DNA from: an uncultured Paracoccus sp.
GTDB lineage: Bacteria; Pseudomonadota; Alphaproteobacteria; Rhodobacterales; Rhodobacteraceae
Length of the DNA stretch: 5,390 bases
Direction: 5' to 3'
Assembly (NCBI GenBank): GCA_937859005.1
Contig: CALLYR010000022.1
Location: 1-5,390 of the forward strand
Under the pieces are notes generated by a model. That model saw only the letters and a list, made by a program, of their open reading frames with translations, had not been told where the DNA came from and searched no databases. The translations under genes were made by a program, and so were the position numbers. How positions within the stretch are numbered: the stretch's first letter is position 1; each line of letters begins with the position of its first letter. Below are positions 1 through 5,390 of this stretch, piece after piece.

Positions 1-692
1 CCATGACCGAAGCCGATCTGACCCTGCGCTTCGATGCAAGGGGGGCGGACTTCGATGCGGCGCTGGCGCAGGTGGGCGCGATGCCCCTGCCTCCCTATAT
101 CGCGGCGCTGCGCGCGCCCGACGAAGAGGACCGCGAAGATTACCAGACCGTCTGGGCGCGGGAACCGGGCGCCGTCGCCGCCCCCACCGCCAGCCTGCAT
201 TTCGACGGCGCCCTTCTGAAGCAGTTGCGCGCCATGGGCGTTCAGATGGTCCATGTCACGCTGCATGTGGGCGCGGGCACCTTCCTGCCGGTCAAGGTCG
301 ATGACGTGAGCCAGCACCGGATGCACGCCGAACGCGGGATCGTGACGCCGGATGCCGCAGCCGCCATCAACGCCGCCCGGACCGGGGGCCGCCGCGTGAT
401 CGCGGTCGGCACCACTGCGCTGCGCCTGATCGAAAGCGCAGCGGACGAGAGAGGGGCCGTGCATCCGCATGACGGGGAAACCGACATCTTCATCCGTCCC
501 GGCTATCGCTTCCGCGTGACGGACGGGCTGATGACCAATTTCCACCTGCCGAAATCGACCCTGCTGATGCTGGTCTCGGCGCTGATGGGGACGGACCGCA
601 TCCGGCGGATCTATGCCCATGCCATTGACGAAAATTACAGGTTCTTCAGCTATGGCGATGCGTCGCTGCTGCTGCCGGGTGAATCATGCTGA
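1..692 (+). CDS. queA: QueA, tRNA ribosyltransferase-isomerase (5'-truncated by window edge)
   Basis: This is the C-terminal part of S-adenosylmethionine:tRNA ribosyltransferase-isomerase. The enzyme moves the ribosyl part of SAM onto 7-aminomethyl-7-deazaguanine in tRNA to give epoxyqueuosine, the penultimate step of queuosine synthesis, in the cytoplasm. The reading frame is open from the left edge (first whole codon at position 3), and the ATG there is internal rather than the start. The 229 visible residues carry family blocks in order: PLPPYI (about residues 29-34), DREDYQTVWA (43-52), APTASLHF (60-67), VTLHVGAGTFLPV (85-97), GTTALRLIES (136-145), DGLMTNFHLPKSTLLMLVSAL (174-194) and YRFFSYGDA (213-221). 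QueA is usually about 350 residues, so roughly the first 120 are missing. The stop codon overlaps the start of the transporter gene by 7 bases, which suggests translational coupling. The family call is secure. Confidence 0.96.
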   Translation, partial: MTEADLTLRFDARGADFDAALAQVGAMPLPPYIAALRAPDEEDREDYQTVWAREPGAVAAPTASLHFDGALLKQLRAMGVQMVHVTLHVGAGTFLPVKVDDVSQHRMHAERGIVTPDAAAAINAARTGGRRVIAVGTTALRLIESAADERGAVHPHDGETDIFIRPGYRFRVTDGLMTNFHLPKSTLLMLVSALMGTDRIRRIYAHAIDENYRFFSYGDASLLLPGESC

Positions 693-1948
693 CTGTCCTG
701 CGAACCTCGTGGCCGCTGCTTCTGGGCGTCATGCTGCTGATGGTCGGCAACGGCATGCAAAGCACGCTCCTGGGCGTGCGCGGCGCGATCGAGGGGATCT
801 CGACCGGCCGCATGTCGGTCGTGATGGCGGGCTATTTCGGCGGCTTCCTGCTGGGCAGCCTGCTGGTGCCGGGCATGATCCAGCGGGTCGGCCATGTGCG
901 GGTCTTTGCCGCGCTGGGGTCGCTGATCTCGGCGGTGCTGATCCTGTATGCGGCGGCGCCGAACTGGATCGCGTGGGCCCTGATGCGGCTGGCGATCGGG
1001 TTTTCCTTTTCCGGCGTCTATATCACCGCGGAAAGCTGGATGAACGCCTCGGCCACCAACGAGACCCGCGGGCGGGCGATGTCGGCCTACATGATCGTGC
1101 AGATGCTGGGGCTGGTCAGCGCGCAGGTGCTGGTGAACTTCGCCGATCCGGCAGGCTACATGCTGTTCATCATCCCGTCCGTGCTGGTGTCGCTGGCCTT
1201 CACGCCGATCCTGCTGTCGCCCCAGCCCGCGCCCCAGTTCGAGACCCTGCGCCCGATGAGCGTGGCGCGCCTGTTCCGCGTATCCCCGCTGGGCTGCGTG
1301 GGCATGATGCTGATCGGCGGCGTATTCGCCGGCATCTATGGCATGGCCCCGGTCTGGGGCGCGGCCAAGGGGCTGAGCGTGCGCGAGGTGTCGGCCTTTG
1401 TCGCCGCCATCTTCATCGGCGGGCTGGTGCTGCAATATCCCATCGGCTGGCTGTCGGACCGCATGGACCGGCGGGTGGTGATCACCGGGCTTGCCGTCAT
1501 GGGCACGCTGGTCGTCACGGCGGTGCTGCTGCTCGATCCCGGCATCTGGGGGCTGCTTCTGGCCGCGGCGCTGGTGGGGGGCGTGGCGAACCCGGTCTAT
1601 GCGCTGCTGATCGCCTATACCAACGACTTCCTGCCCACGTCCGAAATGGCGGGGGCTTCGGCGGGCCTGCTGTTCGTCAACGGCTTCGGCTCGTTCGGGG
1701 GGCCGATGGTGACGGCCTGGCTGATGAGCGTGCTGGGAAACGACGGCTTCTGGATCTATAACGCGGCGCTGCTGTCGCTGCTGGCGCTTTATGCCGGCTG
1801 GCGCATGACCCGCCGCGCGGCGCCCCCGGTCGAGGCGCAGGGCAACTTTGCCGTGCTGTCGCCCGCAGCCTCGTCCCTTGCGGTCGAGGTCGCCCTGTCC
1901 GAGGCTGACGAGGCCGCCCGCAGCGACAAGCAGAAGGACGCCGCATGA
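686..1948 (+). CDS. MFS transporter, YcaD-like
   Basis: A 420-residue major facilitator superfamily permease of the inner membrane with about twelve hydrophobic segments, the first at residues 8-27 and the last near 356-372. The segment VYITAESWMN (111-120), followed by TNETRGRAMSAYMI (124-137), is typical of the YcaD-like subgroup. GWLSDRMDRR (254-263) is the usual cytoplasmic-loop motif between TM8 and TM9. A hydrophilic, acidic and Ala-rich tail follows residue 378 and has no recognisable domain. The ATG overlaps the queA stop by 7 bases, with a GGGTGA-like ribosome site about four bases before it; no other start fits as well. The substrate cannot be read from the sequence. Position next to queA could hint at a link with tRNA-modification precursors, but that is only inference from neighbourhood. 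The gene end overlaps the DUF924 gene by 4 bases. Confidence 0.9.
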   Translation: MLTVLRTSWPLLLGVMLLMVGNGMQSTLLGVRGAIEGISTGRMSVVMAGYFGGFLLGSLLVPGMIQRVGHVRVFAALGSLISAVLILYAAAPNWIAWALMRLAIGFSFSGVYITAESWMNASATNETRGRAMSAYMIVQMLGLVSAQVLVNFADPAGYMLFIIPSVLVSLAFTPILLSPQPAPQFETLRPMSVARLFRVSPLGCVGMMLIGGVFAGIYGMAPVWGAAKGLSVREVSAFVAAIFIGGLVLQYPIGWLSDRMDRRVVITGLAVMGTLVVTAVLLLDPGIWGLLLAAALVGGVANPVYALLIAYTNDFLPTSEMAGASAGLLFVNGFGSFGGPMVTAWLMSVLGNDGFWIYNAALLSLLALYAGWRMTRRAAPPVEAQGNFAVLSPAASSLAVEVALSEADEAARSDKQKDAA

Positions 1949-2529
1949 CCGACATCACGCCGCAGGACATCCTGAGTTTCTGGCTGGACGAGATCGGCCC
2001 CAAGGGCTGGTATGTCCGCGACGATGCGGTGGATGCGCAGATCAGCACCCGCTTCATGTCCGCCTGGCAGGACGCGGAACGGCTGTCCGCGGCATGGTCG
2101 CACACGCCCGAAGGCGCGCTGGCGGCCCTGATCCTGACCGACCAGTTCCCGCGCAACATGTTCCGGGACAACGATCCTCGCGCCTATGCCACCGACCCGC
2201 TGGCGCTGCGGCTGGCGGATGCGGCCATCGCGGCAGGGCACGATCTGGCCACGCCGGAACCGGGGCGGCAGTTCTTTTACCTGCCGTTCGAACATTCCGA
2301 ATCGCTTGCCGATCAGGATCGCGCCGTGGCGCTGTTTGCCGAACGGATGCCGGGCGAAAACCTGCATCATGCGCAACTGCACCGCGACACCATCGCCCGC
2401 TTCGGCCGATTCCCCTGGCGCAATGCCGCGCTGGGCCGCGACAGCACCCCGGCCGAATCGGAACTGCTGGCGGCGGGCGGATATGGGGCGCTGGTGTCGG
2501 GCAAGGTGTCGCTGGAAGATCCGGGCTGA
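1945..2529 (+). CDS. DUF924 family protein
   Basis: A 194-residue soluble protein of the DUF924 family, members of which have a TPR-like helical fold and no firmly established biochemical role. Visible family blocks are ILSFWLDE (9-16), TDQFPRNMFR (65-74), FFYLPFEHSES (110-120), LHRDTIARFGRFPWRNAALGRDST (from 145; FGRFP at 153-157) and a C-terminal ESELLA. Length is normal for the family. There is no signal peptide or membrane segment, so a cytoplasmic location is likely. The start codon shares ATGA with the stop of the transporter gene, and AGAAGGA at 1932-1938 is a well-spaced ribosome site. The gene is therefore probably the last member of the queA-MFS-DUF924 transcription unit, because a long non-coding stretch follows. 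It occupies the place where P. denitrificans has the regulator gene mauR, to which it shows no resemblance. Confidence 0.93.
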   Translation: MTDITPQDILSFWLDEIGPKGWYVRDDAVDAQISTRFMSAWQDAERLSAAWSHTPEGALAALILTDQFPRNMFRDNDPRAYATDPLALRLADAAIAAGHDLATPEPGRQFFYLPFEHSESLADQDRAVALFAERMPGENLHHAQLHRDTIARFGRFPWRNAALGRDSTPAESELLAAGGYGALVSGKVSLEDPG

Positions 2530-2839
2530 GACGCGGACAGCATCGGCGCCTTTCCCCGCCTTGGTGAACGGCGGCAGGCCACGATTCGCAACCGCCCGAT
2601 CCCAGGTTCCATGCAGCGGCAAAGCGGATGCAAGCCGGTTGCCCCCTGCCCGCGCTGCAGAGTGCCGGCCCGCCCCCGGCAAGGTGACGGCGGATAAAAC
2701 TTCTGCAATGTCAGCAGGATGCCATGCTGGGTACCCCGGCGTTCCGTCCGCCGCAGCCCCGCTTTCCGCCCCCTGCCCCATCCGCAATCCACGACCATAG
2801 GATGAGTTTACAGGATGCGGCGCATTGTCGCAGGCTCTG

Positions 2840-2871
2840 GTTCAGAACACGGGCCTGCAAGTTTCTGAAAC
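2840..2871. promoter_or_regulatory. Paired TTC-N-GAA palindromes, candidate operator
   Basis: Two short perfect odd palindromes lie upstream of mauF: GTTCAGAAC at 2840-2848 and GTTTCTGAAAC at 2861-2871. Their centres (2844 and 2866) are 22 bp apart, close to two helical turns, so a bound protein would meet both on the same face. The 7-mers TTCAGAA (2841-2847) and TTCTGAA (2863-2869) are reverse complements, so the whole block is also a larger dyad centred at 2855. This arrangement is typical of a binding site for two dimers or a tetramer, for example a LysR-type regulator such as MauR, but the sites do not fit the T-N11-A form around each palindrome centre. The position about 60-90 bases before the mauF start suits transcriptional control. 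Regulator and function are inferred. Confidence 0.45.
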
Positions 2872-2918
2872 GCAAGGCGTATCCGATCTTGCCGCCCGTC
2901 CGGTCCCGAAGGCCATGC

Positions 2919-2926
2919 TAAGGAGG
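2919..2926 (+). promoter_or_regulatory. Strong ribosome binding site of mauF
   Basis: TAAGGAGG is a near-complete match to the anti-Shine-Dalgarno sequence, six bases before the ATG at 2933. It decides the mauF start. The same frame stays open upstream to a TTG at 2825, but that start has no comparable site, and the extra 36 codons would cover the candidate operator. Confidence 0.85.
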
Positions 2927-2932
2927 CACGCA

Positions 2933-3763
2933 ATGGCAAGCTTCGACGACTTCTCAGGCGGCAGCAACACCGAAGTCCGTGACTGCGTTCTTTTTCCCGA
3001 CCGCTATTCCCGGACCGCGCGGCTGGCGGTGCTGGCGGGATCGGCGGCCGCCGGGGGCGTGGGCGGCGTGATGCTGGCAGGGGCTGCGGATCGAGGCACG
3101 GCGCTGTGGGGCGTCATGGGCGCGGCGGCGGTGGTGGGGGGCTTGCTGTCCACCTGGTCGCCCTGCGGCTATTCCTCGATTGCGCTTCTGCGCCCGACGG
3201 GGCGGGGGATGCGCGCCGTGATCGGCTGGCTGCCGACCTTCGGGATGCATGCGGCGGGCTATGCCCTGGGCGCGGTGATCCTGGGGACGGTTCTGGGCGC
3301 GATCGGCATGGTTGCGGGGTTTGCGGGCTTTGGCACCGCGGCGCTGCTGGTGCTGGCGCTGATCGGGTTGGCTTACGGCGCGCATCAACTGGATTTCCTG
3401 CCGATGCCCTATCCGCAGCGCCGGGCGCAGGTGCCCCATGACGCGCGCAACCGTTTTCCGAAATGGGTCATCGGCGGGCTTTACGGGCTGTCGCTGGGCC
3501 TGGATTACCTGACCTATGTGCAGACGCCGCTGCTGTACATGATGACGCTGGCGGCGGTGTTCACCGGCACCGTTCCGCAGGCCATCGCGATCATCGCGCT
3601 GTTCAACCTGGGCCGGCTGCTGCCGGTGGCGGTGAATGCGCTGCCGGTCTCGGACTACAAGGTCCAGGGCTGGCTGGCCCGCAACCAGGAACGCGCGGCG
3701 ACAGCCGACGGCGCGATCCTTGTCGCGCTGGGCGCGGCCTTCGCGGTGCTGGCGCTGATCTGA
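2933..3763 (+). CDS. mauF: MauF, methylamine utilisation membrane protein
   Basis: MauF is an integral inner-membrane protein required for making active methylamine dehydrogenase; its exact biochemical job is not settled. The 276 residues begin with a short hydrophilic N-terminus, then show about six hydrophobic stretches, near 30-50, 56-75, 96-125, 128-150, 196-225 and 258-276. A hydrophilic loop with QLDFLPMPYPQRRAQ lies at about 152-166. The segment STWSPCGYSSIALLRP (73-88) stands out. Its SPC recalls the membrane cysteine motif of CcdA/DsbD-type thiol carriers, but the partner position in the second half, GLDYLTYVQTP (189-199), has no cysteine. The only other cysteine is at 18. Identification rests on the overall character of the protein and on its place directly before mauB and mauE, as in P. 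denitrificans. The start is fixed by the TAAGGAGG site. It is probably co-transcribed with mauB across a 77-base gap. Confidence 0.9.
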   Translation: MASFDDFSGGSNTEVRDCVLFPDRYSRTARLAVLAGSAAAGGVGGVMLAGAADRGTALWGVMGAAAVVGGLLSTWSPCGYSSIALLRPTGRGMRAVIGWLPTFGMHAAGYALGAVILGTVLGAIGMVAGFAGFGTAALLVLALIGLAYGAHQLDFLPMPYPQRRAQVPHDARNRFPKWVIGGLYGLSLGLDYLTYVQTPLLYMMTLAAVFTGTVPQAIAIIALFNLGRLLPVAVNALPVSDYKVQGWLARNQERAATADGAILVALGAAFAVLALI

Positions 3764-3790
3764 CGCCACCCCTGAATGCCCATCAAGAAG

Positions 3791-3814
3791 GGTCCCCGCG
3801 TGAACGGGGGGACC
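3791..3814 (+). repeat. Hairpin in the mauF-mauB gap
   Basis: The gap contains the arms GGTCCCC (3791-3797) and GGGGACC (3808-3814), a perfect 7-bp stem. After a G-G mismatch, a 2-bp CG/CG pairing closes a TGAA loop (3801-3804). No run of T follows, so it is not a standard intrinsic terminator. In the mRNA it would lie 26 bases before the mauB start and 16 before its ribosome site. It could mark a processing or stability boundary that lets mauB accumulate above mauF, or it could weakly attenuate transcription. The stem is seen directly; the role is inferred. Confidence 0.6.
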
Positions 3815-3840
3815 GAGGCTGCCATCAAAGGGAGGAGACG

Positions 3841-5235
3841 ATGGCCGATCGACGCCAATCACCGGCGGTTTTCCGCACCGCTTTTGTCGGAGCTGGACTT
3901 GCCTGCTCGATCCTGGCGCTGGGGACCGCTTATGCCCAGACGCCCCCACCCGCAACCGAGGCGCCGGCAGAAGCCGCCCCCGCCACGGCGTCACCGGCAA
4001 CCCAGCCGGATACAGCGGCAATCACGGATGCAGCCCCGGCTGCCCAGCCGGATGCGGCGGCCACCGCCGCTGCCGCTGCGGACCGCGCGGTCGTCCGCGC
4101 CCACGGCAGCACGCTGAGCGGCGAGGAAGCCGCGGCCACGGCCGCCGCCGATCTGGCCGCAGGCAAGGACGACGAACCCCGCGTGCTGGAACTGCCGGCC
4201 CCCGATGCGCGCCGCGTCTATGTCTTCGACCCGGCCCATTTCGCCGCCATGACCCAGCATTTCGTCGTCGACGGCGAAAAGGGCCGGGTGATCGGCATGA
4301 TGGACGGCGGCTTCCTGCCCAACCCGGTCGCGGCCGACGACGGATCGCTGATCGCGCAGGCCAGCACCGTCTTTTCCCGCATCGCGCGGGGCGAGCGCAC
4401 GGATTACGTCGAGGTCTTCGACCCCGTCACCCTTCAGCCCACGGCGGACATCGAACTGCCCGACGACCCGCGGTTCCTGGTCGGCACCTATCCGTGGATG
4501 ACGGCGCTGACCCCGGACAACAAGTCGCTGCTGTTCTATCAGTTCTCGCCCGCGCCCGCGGTGGGCGTGGTCGATCTGGAAGGCAAGGCCTTCGGGCGCA
4601 TGCTGGAGGTTCCCGACTGCTATCACATCTTCCCGACGGCGGCGGACAGCTTCTTCATGCACTGCCGCGACGGCAGCCTGGCCAAGGTGAAGTTCGGGGC
4701 CGAAGGCGATCCCGAGATCAGCCATACCGAGGTCTTCCACCCCGAGGACGAGTTCCTCATCAACCACCCCGCCTATTCGCAGAAGGCCGGGCGGCTGGTG
4801 TGGCCCACCTATACCGGCAAGATCCATCAGGTGGACCTGTCCTCGGGCGAGGCGCAGTTCATGAACCCCATCGAGGCGCTGACCGAGGAAGAGCGCGCGC
4901 AGGGCTGGCGGCCCGGCGGCTGGCAGCAGGTGGCCTATCACCGGCCGTCCGACCGCATCTATCTGCTGGTCGATCAGCGCGACCAGTGGCGCCACAAGAC
5001 CTCCAGCCGTTACGTCGTCGTCGTGGACGCCAAGTCCGGCGAACGGGTCGCCAAGCTGGAAATGGGCCACCCCATCGACTCGATCGCGCTCAGCCAGGAT
5101 GCCGACCCGCTGCTCTATGGCCTCTCGACCGGGGACCGGACGCTCTACATCTATGACCAGAACGGCAAGGAACTGCGCAAGGTCGATCAGCTTGGCCGCG
5201 GTCCGCAGGTCCTGACCGTCGCGGACATGGGGTAA
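3841..5235 (+). CDS. mauB: Methylamine dehydrogenase heavy subunit
   Basis: The heavy subunit of tryptophan tryptophylquinone methylamine dehydrogenase (EC 1.4.9.1), a periplasmic heterotetramer that oxidises methylamine to formaldehyde and ammonia and reduces amicyanin. The 464-residue precursor has a signal peptide with a basic start (RR at 4-5), a hydrophobic core near 14-30 and a likely cut after AYA at 32. An Ala/Pro-rich segment follows (33 to about 105). From AAADLAAGKDDEPR onward comes the seven-bladed beta-propeller, nearly identical in pattern to the P. denitrificans protein: FDPAHF (its Phe134 aligns with the substrate-channel Phe55 of the P. denitrificans enzyme), GRVIGMMDGGFLPNPV, YHIFPTAADSFFMHC (Cys260 and Cys275, the conserved disulfide pair), HPEDEFLINHPAYSQKAG, and a GPQVLTVADMG end. 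GGAGGAG at 3831-3837 supports the ATG. The P. denitrificans precursor is about 417 residues by my memory, so this one has some 47 more, all near the N-terminus. mauE follows after four bases. Confidence 0.97.
   Translation: MADRRQSPAVFRTAFVGAGLACSILALGTAYAQTPPPATEAPAEAAPATASPATQPDTAAITDAAPAAQPDAAATAAAAADRAVVRAHGSTLSGEEAAATAAADLAAGKDDEPRVLELPAPDARRVYVFDPAHFAAMTQHFVVDGEKGRVIGMMDGGFLPNPVAADDGSLIAQASTVFSRIARGERTDYVEVFDPVTLQPTADIELPDDPRFLVGTYPWMTALTPDNKSLLFYQFSPAPAVGVVDLEGKAFGRMLEVPDCYHIFPTAADSFFMHCRDGSLAKVKFGAEGDPEISHTEVFHPEDEFLINHPAYSQKAGRLVWPTYTGKIHQVDLSSGEAQFMNPIEALTEEERAQGWRPGGWQQVAYHRPSDRIYLLVDQRDQWRHKTSSRYVVVVDAKSGERVAKLEMGHPIDSIALSQDADPLLYGLSTGDRTLYIYDQNGKELRKVDQLGRGPQVLTVADMG
4001..4084 (+). 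repeat. Degenerate 42-bp tandem repeat in the mauB N-terminal linker
   Basis: CCCAGCCGGAT occurs at 4001-4011 and again at 4043-4053, exactly 42 bases (14 codons) apart and in frame. The two units encode TQPDTAAITDAAPA and AQPDAAATAAAAAD (precursor residues 54-81). Beyond the 11-base identity the units are only partly alike, as expected for an old duplication in Ala/Pro-rich coding sequence. The repeat lies in the part of MauB that is longer than in the P. denitrificans protein, so local duplication may explain some of the extra length. Confidence 0.5.
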
Positions 5236-5239
5236 GGGG

Positions 5240-5390
5240 ATGGCGCAGGAATTCCTGTCCCAGCCCACGGTCCTGCTGTTCCTGCGGGTGTTCCTGGCGC
5301 TGATGTTCGCGCATGCGGCCCTGTCCAAGCTGGGCCACCGCGACGAATTCTTCGGCGTCGTGCGCAACTTCCTCATCCTGCCGGAGGGGG
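5240..5390 (+). CDS. mauE: MauE, methylamine dehydrogenase maturation protein (3'-truncated by window edge)
   Basis: The first 50 codons of a membrane protein matching MauE in character and position. The visible part begins MAQEFLSQPTVLLFLRVF, has one clear membrane helix at about residues 10-28, and then reads AHAALSKLGHRDEFFGVV. The arginine within the helix and the A-LSKL-H segment are typical of the MauE/DoxX-like family. In P. denitrificans MauE acts with the thioredoxin-like MauD, and loss of either leads to loss of the small subunit, which carries six disulfides; a role in small-subunit export, folding or disulfide formation is accepted. The ATG is four bases after the mauB stop. The GGGGTAAGGGG stretch ending at 5239 is the only possible ribosome site and is poorly spaced, so translation is probably coupled to mauB. 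mauD and mauA are expected next, outside the window. Confidence 0.88.
   Translation, partial: MAQEFLSQPTVLLFLRVFLALMFAHAALSKLGHRDEFFGVVRNFLILPEG

Larger units (their letters stand above)
2530..2932 (+). promoter_or_regulatory. Intergenic control region upstream of mauF
   Basis: A 403-base stretch without a gene I can support. Open frames here lack family motifs on either strand, and I see no LysR-type helix-turn-helix coding on the minus strand. It holds several short dyads: CCGCC/GGCGG at 2556-2560 and 2570-2574; GCAACCG/CGGTTGC at 2588-2594 and 2636-2642; CAGCA/TGCTG at 2712-2716 and 2725-2729; GGGTACCC at 2729-2736; and the paired TTC-N-GAA elements at 2840-2871. TTTACA at 2807-2812 resembles a sigma-70 -35 box but has no good -10 at the right distance, and TATCCG at 2880-2885 is only a weak -10. 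A promoter that depends on an activator would fit, since known mau operons are induced by methylamine. The upstream end must also terminate the queA-side transcript, but no hairpin with a T-tract is seen. Confidence 0.6.

Noticed and set aside
2556..2574. CCGCC/GGCGG hairpin as a terminator for the queA-MFS-DUF924 unit
   Set aside because: The stem is only 5 bp with a 9-base loop and no T-tract follows. A Rho-dependent end is equally possible, so I do not call a terminator.
1789..2787. A 332-codon minus-strand frame across the DUF924 gene and the intergenic region
   Set aside because: I considered it as a possible mauR. Its translation lacks a LysR-type helix-turn-helix, is rich in Arg, Gly and Gln as expected of an antisense frame, and covers a well-supported DUF924 gene.
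2807..2812. TTTACA as the -35 box of the mauF promoter
   Set aside because: It matches the consensus at five of six positions, but the sequence 16-18 bases downstream (around 2829-2836) has no -10 likeness, so it cannot be called a promoter by itself.
2825..2932. An upstream TTG start that would lengthen MauF by 36 residues
   Set aside because: There is no good ribosome site before the TTG, whereas TAAGGAGG precedes the ATG at 2933. The extra stretch also covers the paired palindromes and does not look like coding sequence.
3463..3840. Upstream extension of the mauB reading frame into mauF
   Set aside because: The frame is open by chance in GC-rich DNA. The ATG at 3841 has a clear ribosome site and begins a proper signal peptide.
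3991..5376. A 461-codon open frame on the minus strand opposite mauB
   Set aside because: It is the antisense shadow of mauB, produced by high GC and codon bias. Its translation has no family motif, while the plus-strand frame matches methylamine dehydrogenase throughout.

Overview
The window is GC-rich DNA with tightly packed, same-strand, partly overlapping genes. It most resembles an alphaproteobacterium of the Rhodobacteraceae, probably Paracoccus or a close relative. The strongest argument is the mauB product: its mature region matches, almost block for block, the Paracoccus denitrificans methylamine dehydrogenase heavy subunit as I remember it. No database search was possible, so the genus is an inference.

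Layout, all on the + strand. (1) Positions 1-2529 are a compact housekeeping-type run: the 3' part of queA (queuosine tRNA modification), a YcaD-type MFS transporter and a DUF924 protein. They are joined by 7-base and 4-base overlaps and are probably co-transcribed. (2) Positions 2530-2932 form a 403-base stretch with no convincing gene. It holds several short dyads, a conspicuous pair of TTC-N-GAA palindromes 22 bp apart (2840-2871), and a near-perfect Shine-Dalgarno just before mauF. I read it as the control region of the next operon. (3) Positions 2933-5390 are the start of a methylamine-utilisation (mau) operon: mauF (membrane protein), a 77-base gap with a strong hairpin, mauB (methylamine dehydrogenase heavy subunit) and the first 50 codons of mauE.

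How the genes work together: MauB is the periplasmic beta-propeller subunit. It pairs with the TTQ-bearing small subunit (mauA, expected downstream) to oxidise methylamine to formaldehyde and ammonia, passing electrons to amicyanin (mauC). MauF and MauE are membrane proteins needed to make active enzyme; MauE works with MauD on the small subunit. The order F-B-E matches the classical mauFBEDACJGMN arrangement.

Points worth a second look: the divergent LysR-type regulator gene mauR, which sits beside mauF in P. denitrificans, is not here. Its place is taken by the DUF924 gene and a possible operator pair. MauB carries an Ala/Pro-rich N-terminal extension about 47 residues longer than I recall for P. 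denitrificans, partly built from a degenerate 42-bp repeat. I found no sign of a wholly new system; this is a recognisable mau locus with local variations.
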